Below, piece by piece: positions 58,374 to 64,000 of a stretch of 64,000 bases of DNA (its first letter is position 1; the number at the start of each line of letters is the position of its first letter). A program made the translations under genes and the position numbers. Source of the DNA: Papaver somniferum (taxonomy: Eukaryota > Streptophyta > Magnoliopsida > Ranunculales > Papaveraceae); contig NC_039362.1 of NCBI RefSeq assembly GCF_003573695.1, positions 172,617,690-172,681,689 of the forward strand, written 5' to 3'. Under the pieces are notes generated by a model. That model did not search any database. It worked only from the letters and a program-made list of their open reading frames with translations, and was not told the origin of the DNA.

Positions 58374-59155
58374 TTATGCATCAGGGGTATAATTGGCAAC
58401 GCAACTTGGATATAACATATCTAAAAATCCGCGCATTGGAATTTTACAAATTTTATATCGCTGGAAATCTTTTTAAAAGAGCTACGCAACGAGTACAAAC
58501 AAGAATATCAAAATTTTGTTTTTCACAAAAAAAACGGAGGTGATCATCATTTTAGGCAAAATTTTCGAAAATTTGATACATAACCATTATGCATCCACCA
58601 AAAAAAGATGCATAACACATTCTGCAGACGCATAACGAATTATGCAACCATTTTCTCCACTGCATAACAAATTATGCATTTTGATAACAAAGTTATGCAT
58701 CTATAACAAGTTATGTAACCATTGTTTTGGTTGATTTTAGTGCGTACATAAAAAAATTGATGCATAATGCAGTATGCAACCATATTACGGATGCATATCA
58801 GGTTATGCATCTATTTTCTCGATGCACAAAAGATTGTGCAACAATTTTCTCGATGCATAATGCATTATGCATTCATATTTTCGGATGCATGACAGATTAT
58901 GCATCCATTTTCATGACTGCATAACATGTTAGATATTATTATAGGTGCATGACAAGTTATGCATCCTTATTTTTTGTTGGTTTCAATACTAAGAAAAAAG
59001 TAGTTGCATAACGTGTTATGCAACTGTTTTCTGGACTGCATAAAAAGTTATGCAAAAAAAAAGAGCTGTAGAACGTGTTATGCAACAAATTTCGAGAATG
59101 CATAACAAGCTATACAACAAATTTTTATGGATGCATAACCTGTTATGCATCACCA
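58374..59155. repeat. Array of TGCATAAC/GTTATGCA palindromes
   Basis: Dozens of TGCATAAC and GTTATGCA half-sites, often paired as GCATAACnnGTTATGCA, recur every 20-45 bases, with intervening TTTTCTCGATGCA-type sequence. Examples are near 58610, 58680, 58855, 58945, 59005, 59075 and 59140. The two strands can fold into many hairpins. Confidence 0.85.
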
Positions 59156-59345
59156 TTCACACCTCCATTTTCTTTTAAATGCACGTCACATGCATCCATA
59201 TCCAAGCCATAACACAAAAAGCATCCATTTCGAGAGTCTACTGATGGTCCATGGTCGATACTTGACGAAACCAAAACCATCAATACTGGGTGGGTGCCTT
59301 TACAAGAACACATGTTCGAAAGCAAACTCGCTGATAATTTCGATT

Positions 59346-59968
59346 TCAAAGGAAATCAGTTGAACCAAAACCTGAGCTTAAAAAAAAAACACTATAAGCT
59401 TCAATGGAAGGTTGATTAGACCATGATTCCAAATCTTGGTTAGACATCCTTTCAATTTTATGGAGAAGTCTCTCTTTCAAAGCTTCAGTACCAAAATGAT
59501 TTGAGACGGAATTTCTGAAAAACTTGTGAATTTGAGCATCAGTTGCATATTCAAGGCCTCCACCAAAAATGGCAGAGAAAGAATCCATGTACCATAACTC
59601 CACTGACTTTATCTCTTGTTGGAATATAAAGCAGTTAAAACCTGGATCCGACGAAACTAGGATGACCTGCCAAACTAGTGCGGAACATTGTCCCATACCT
59701 ACATACACAATTCAATGAATTCTGCTTAGACCATCAGTCCATCTCCGCAAATCATATCAACAACAGGTACTACGAGTTTAAGGAGTTGTTACTATATATA
59801 TGCATGTGTAGGTTGACATTACTGTTACCTGGAGAATCTCTTCTTGAAGAAGTATGGCACGTCTAAGCAATTGTTGGAAGCAAAGAAGTGAATCGTTTCG
59901 CCGATGAGAGGGAAACCCACTGAACCCAGTGGGAGTATTCCATTGCATTTGGGATTTACCCAACATAA
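59346..59968 (-). pseudogene. Spliced gene fragment of unrecognised family
   Basis: The minus-strand ATG at 59968 gives MLGKSQMQWNTPTGFSGFPS and then RRNDSLLCFQQLLRRAILLQ to a GTAACA donor at about 59830. A plausible acceptor (GGCAG, near 59669) restores the same frame into VILVSSDPGFNCFIFQQEIK and SFSAIFGGGLEYATDAQIHK, and it ends with a stop near 59346. That is about 46 plus 107 residues. The conserved look (balanced, with Gly and aromatic motifs) and the spliced start suggest a real gene's first exons. The C-terminus is abrupt and low in quality (VFFLSSGFGST). It adjoins the palindrome array, so it may be a captured fragment. I cannot name it. Confidence 0.45.
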
Positions 59969-60784
59969 TTCGATCTATAGAGAATCTCAATTGCAAAGAA
60001 TATCAAGTTATCAACCGCTTCTTTCTAATCTATTTACCCAATTCTTAAACTCATGTCACAAATCATCGGCAGGTAAAGAACATGGAAAGAGAAGAAGAAA
60101 GAAGAATAATTTTTCAGGAAGAAAACGCAATTTTTTTTAAAATGGGTTAGCTAATAATTTTTCAAGAATACGTGGGTGCACCCATGAACTTTTGGGGACA
60201 GTGGGTTTGACAGTGGAAAAAATCTAAAAAATAGGTGTGACTGTAGTTTTCATTTATCAAAATTGGACAGTCAAAAAATGTCCTTTTGTGGGCTTTGATG
60301 TGGCTTCAGCCAGCGGAAGCCCGGTTGTGCCTACAGAAACTTATAAAACATTGTATAAAAATTGCCCATCTACAAAAATTACACCATGACGATTCTTGAA
60401 TACCAAGAAAAGTCTTCATGCTGAAAAATATATCTTTTTAGCTATTTTCCATCTGAAATTCGAGTCATGCTGACTGTGAAATCGGGTATAATTTTTGTAA
60501 CCAACCTCAAACCTGAGTATGTATTTTGTACAAAATTATACCCAGCCTTATATTCCGTAGCCCCAAACTTCTTTTTGGTCCTGATTTTTGGTGGATAATT
60601 TTAGTTTTACGGTTTGAACAATATCAAAATCACCTTATTAATAATAAGGTGACTTTAGTATTTTCATTCCTTTTAGACACCCCTGCATACTATCTTGAAT
60701 GGATTTAAATTTCATATAGTTTGGGTATACACTGCAATGGGGAGAGTTTATTTTCCTGGAATAAAATCCCAATCTTTAAAAATA
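59969..60784. other. Spacer between fragment and DUF3700 gene C promoter
   Basis: Includes the likely 5' leader of the minus-strand fragment (CT-rich on the minus strand, 60060-60130). The rest is AT-rich with no recognised content. Confidence 0.4.
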
Positions 60785-61240
60785 AGAAACCTTCAAAATT
60801 GCAAACCCATGTGCGGAGCCAGACTGTTTTTCCATATTCTTATCTACATGTACTACATACACGAACTCGGGGATGCTGACACGATCCACAGTCACTCAAC
60901 AACTCCATCAAAAGAAAATTCGTACTCGCCACCTTATTATTCTAGATCTGGATAAGCTTTGAGCCCTTTTCAGGACCATCTCCGCACCAAACTCTATCCA
61001 TTTTTAACTTTCTTCTCGACAAATATCTAAATATAGACAAAATCAACGGATTCAAACAATAGACGGAACATGATCTCACGGTGAAACATGATTAGTACAC
61101 GTTATCTCAAAACATAGGAAGTCGTGAAAATATTAAAAAAATAAATCCAGATGGCCATTGCCCATCATCCTATCCGGATAACATTGCCACCTTAAAACAC
61201 GACTAGTCTACTTCTATCTATATATATATATACCATTGTC
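60785..61240 (+). promoter_or_regulatory. Promoter of DUF3700 gene C
   Basis: Same blocks as gene B: AAACCCATGTGCGGAGCCAGACTG, ACACGATCCACAG, AGTACACGTTATCTCAAAACATAGGA and CCTATCCGGATAACATTGCCACCTTAA (61170-61196), then CTATATATATATATACC (61218) as TATA box. Confidence 0.65.
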
Positions 61241-61394
61241 TCTCTTCATCTACCATCATACCATTACCATCTCTGTATTCATCATCATCTGATTTCATCA
61301 CAGTTCTAAGATTTAAGTGTTTCTGTTATTTCCATTGTTCTTTAGTTTTACATTTTAAGGTTTTGTTTCAAGAGATTTAGAAGAAGAAGAAAAA

Positions 61395-62339
61395 ATGTTG
61401 GCAATATTTGACAAAGAGTTGGCAAATGCACCAAAAGAATTGAACAGTCCAGCATCAATGATGCCTGGATCTAAGAAACCAAAACTCCCTCAGGAGATTC
61501 TATCTTTACATGATCCAAATCACGATGGATTCCAGATGAATTTTGGCAATGCTGCTACTCTTGCTTACCTCCCCAAAGATGGTGATGCTCACTTCTCTGT
61601 TCATCAAAGGTAACTAATTTCTTGCACCAATCAATTTTCTTGATTTTAAGTTTTTCAATTTCACATTTCATATCCAGGATGATAATCTAGAGCTGAAAAC
61701 ATAGATTTTTAGATTTCTCTCAAAATGACCAAAATACCCTTGATGTGATACCGACTGAAATGCCCTTGTTGATTTTGCAGGTTGTTCTGTGGTTTGGATG
61801 ACATTTACTGTTTATTCTTGGGGAGTTTGAACAATCTGTGCTCACTGAAGAAGCAATATGGTCTCACATCAAAAGGGATCAATGAGGCAATGTTTGTGAT
61901 TGAAGCATACAGGACATTGAGAGACAGAGGTCCATACCCAGCAGATCAAGTTGTCAAAGATCTTGAAGGAAGTTTTTCGTTCATCATCTATGACAACAAG
62001 TCTAAGACTGTGTTTGTGTCACTGAGCTCAGATGGTGGGATCAAGTTGTACTGGGGTATTGCAGCTGATGGTTCTATTGTGATTTGTGATAATCTTGAGG
62101 TTATTAAAGGGAGCTGTGCTAAATCTTTTGCACCATTCCCAGTTGGGTGTATGTTTCACAGTGAAGGTGGCTTGAAGAATTATGAACATCCTATAAACAA
62201 GATGAAGGCAATGCCAAGAGTTGACAGTGAAGGTGTCATGTGTGGTGCTAGTTTCAATGTGGATTCCCATGCTAAAATTCATAGCATGCCTAGAGTTGGT
62301 AGTGAAGCTAACTGGTCTGCTGCTTGGGAATCACATTGA
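61395..62339 (+). CDS. DUF3700 / TSJT1-like aluminium-induced protein, gene C
   Basis: Exon 1 is 61395-61609 and exon 2 is 61781-62339. The intron is GT-AG, 171 bp, phase 2, and the product is 257 residues. It is nearly identical to gene B. Exon 1 differs at a few positions, including one extra residue (PKDGDAH against PKDDAH), and exon 2 at DLEGSFSF against DLEGSFAF and HAKIHS against HSKIHS. YGL and LRDR motifs are intact. Introns sit at the same codon and are alignable near the 3' splice site (GTTGATTTTGCAG), so it is a fairly recent tandem duplicate that also copied the promoter. Family roles are as for gene B. Confidence 0.94.
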
Positions 62340-62723
62340 GCCTGACTCTTATCATATTTCTTTGGTTTTTATTAACTAATGTCAATTAGTGTTCTGAGTC
62401 TTTGTTTTATGTTTTAGTTTCGGCTTGTCTGTTCAATGTCAATGTACAGTTATGATTTTGTCATAAATAAATTGAAATCTTTTTCAAACCATCTGATCTT
62501 TCAATGGGCAAGTATTTTCTACTAGTTGTGTGTGGGTTTTGTTACTTGGATGGGTTTTATTTATGAAAATTTGCCCCAAGCTAGGCCCATAAACTCGGGG
62601 CACAAACCCTTACCCGACCATAAAAATATCATCCTAAGATGAATATATTAGGAAGGATGCAGTGATATACAAAGAAACCTAACGAGTAGTTTTTGGAGGT
62701 GAGGAAACTGATACTTCGTAGAC
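62340..62723. other. 3' flank of gene C and upstream of F-box gene
   Basis: ATAAATAAATTGAAATC (62464) is a possible polyadenylation signal. GATGAATATATTAGG (62639) lies about 80 bases before the F-box ATG. No other feature is seen. Confidence 0.4.
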
Positions 62724-63771
62724 ATGGAAGACGATCCCCTAGATGCTCTTCCCCAGGAAATCAAGGTGAATATATTTTCTAGATTACCAGCCGATTGGTA
62801 TTAGATTGTAAACTAGTATGTACAGCTTGGAGGAGAGATCTCCTACAGTTTGGTTCTAGTAAATCTTACTTTGCGGACCTCCATCTTCGGTATCAATATG
62901 GAGTTGGAGTACTGGCACAACAGCAACAGCATAATCCGTTTGAACGTTATCATTATGTTTCTGATACTATAAGTTTCGTGGGTATTGAGATATTCGGCGC
63001 AAAAGGTATCTGGTGTTTAGAGTACCATGACAACGACGGGATTAGGATTGAAAAACAGCTTAATTACTGCATGAGGAAGCTGAATCTCGAATTATCGGAA
63101 CATGTAACAGGGCTAGTTGGTTCAGATAATGGATTAATTTGTTTAGCAGCCAGGATTAAATACAATGGCATCCTTGGAATAGGTTTACGCAGTCTCAATG
63201 AACTTTTATACGTGTGCAATCCCATTACTAGAGAATTCGTGAATCTTCCAGGGATATTGATGGATGAAAAGAAAAGTATTAATGGTGTTCACATTGTGTA
63301 TGGATTCGGCTACCACCCTGTGATTAATAAGTATAAGGTTGTTCGGATTTGCTATGTAGGCAACCCGAAAAACTCAGGACAGGTAGAGGTATATACACTT
63401 GGGAGTGACAGCGGGTGGAGAAGAGTACTAGAAATCAACTATTTGTTGTGGTCGAATTGTGATTATTCGGGAGTTCCTGAAGGTGTTTATGTCAATGGGG
63501 CTATTCACTGGCACCGAAATGATTCCACGGATATTGTAGTCTTTGATTTGGCAGAAGAAGAATTTCACTTGCTTCGTACCCCAACTTCACAGTTTGACAG
63601 ACGCAGAATTTTTGCAATGAGAGGGTGTTTGTATATTGAATACTGGTGTGGCTTTCAGTCCCTGGAACTAGAATTGTGGGTTTTAAAGAAGGATAAGGAG
63701 GATATTAGTAGTAGTAGTTACCACGTGAATAAGCAATACTACAAGTCTTGGAGTTGGAGTAGAGAGCTCAT
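62724..63771 (+). pseudogene. F-box gene with frameshift and truncated C-terminus
   Basis: The ATG at 62724 starts an F-box: DALPQEIKVNIFSRLPAD. One base then appears missing at about 62796, since the frame stops at TAG (62802). In the next frame it continues VLDCKLVCTAWRRDLLQF, the rest of a canonical F-box (S-V-L-x-C-K-x-V-C-x-x-W). From there 328 codons are open. GLICLAARI, NPITREFVNLPG, VYGFGYHPVINKYKVVRICY, VEVYTLGSDSGWRRV and GVYVNGAIHWHR are the F-box-associated (FBA) domain pattern. The end RELIIS is cut by the Copia fragment. The family serves as SCF ubiquitin-ligase substrate receptors, and the substrate is unknown. The shift could be a sequencing error. Confidence 0.8.
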
Positions 63772-64000
63772 AATAAGCTGACGGTACAAGGTAGGATTAG
63801 AAAGGAGTTTTCCATCAGAAGGACTAAGCTTGCTATTCAATTCAAGAGGTGTGGCTGCAGTTTTATTATCCGTTAATCCAGCACGTTGAAGAATATCTGA
63901 TGCATATTTTATTTGAGAGATGAAACAATCATCAGATGAGTGATCAACTTCTAAACCAAGAAAGTAACGTAAGAGCCTAGATCCATCATTTCAAAACATG
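63768..64000 (-). mobile_element. Ty1/Copia RT fragment, continues beyond window
   Basis: The minus-strand translation has MDLGSLRYFLGLEVDHSSDD, then FISQIKYASDILQRAG and ATPLELNSKL...LYRQLI. This is the Copia RT/connection region after YVDD (family L-x-Y-F-L-G-L-E-V, S-Q-x-K-Y). The junction with the F-box gene is near 63770. Only the part inside the window is seen. Confidence 0.85.

Noticed and set aside
58374..59155. Palindrome array as a replication origin or att site
   Set aside because: Plant nuclear context; nothing points to an origin or site-specific recombinase.

Overview
The window reads as nuclear DNA of a flowering plant (eudicot). It is AT-rich, has GT-AG introns, plant-specific gene families (DUF3700/TSJT1-like, F-box with an F-box-associated domain), plant LTR elements with tRNA-Met primer sites, L1-type LINE ends, Stowaway-like MITEs, and CACTA and Mutator-like elements. 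The overall repeat style reminds me of the poppy family (Ranunculales), but that is recollection and cannot be proved from the sequence. Most of the 64 kb is transposable elements, many nested. Few genes look intact.

Layout. 1-7.8 kb: a minus-strand reading frame of unknown function (ATG near 7606, stop at 519), split by a 5.1-kb LTR element with perfect AAACT target duplications, followed at 1-503 by a retroelement/pararetrovirus-like frame. A TATA box and a degenerate tRNA-Met primer site lie just upstream of the split frame. 8.6-9.1 kb: solo LTR. 9.6-10.0 kb: first member of a secreted ten-cysteine peptide family. 10.1-12.5 kb: degraded LINE. 12.8-17.9 kb: CACTA element (TSD GAA) with a probable captured subtilase exon and two tandem-repeat arrays. 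18.7-20.4 kb: possible inverted-repeat element. 20.5-23.6 kb: possible large LTR. 24.3-26.5 kb: truncated LTR of the same family as the 2.4-4.8 kb LTR, abutting a 208-bp tandem array. 28.9-29.4 kb: Stowaway-like MITE.

30.4-42.5 kb: a truncated DUF3700 paralogue, then three more members of the ten-cysteine family (33 kb disrupted, 39.8 kb pseudogene, 42.1 kb intact), with LINE ends, a tiny solo LTR, MITEs and a 4.9-kb Copia element among them. 43.7-54.3 kb: a possible Mutator-like element that carries a fragment resembling a plastid-protein N-terminus and is interrupted by a young 7.5-kb non-autonomous LTR element (1597-bp LTRs, TSD GCAGG, one 615-codon ORF, no pol). 55.0-62.3 kb: two intact two-exon DUF3700 genes in tandem, separated by repeats including an array of TGCATAAC/GTTATGCA palindromes and a spliced gene fragment I do not recognise. 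62.7-63.8 kb: an F-box gene with a frameshift, cut off by a Copia fragment that runs to the window end.

The best candidate for undescribed biology is the ten-cysteine secreted peptide family: two clean genes (9642-9996 and 42127-42511), a copy disrupted in exon 1, and a pseudogene. All share one exon plan, and insertions cluster around every copy. The DUF3700 trio shares a promoter block with a TATCCGGATA palindrome, and one copy has lost its whole central domain but keeps an open frame.
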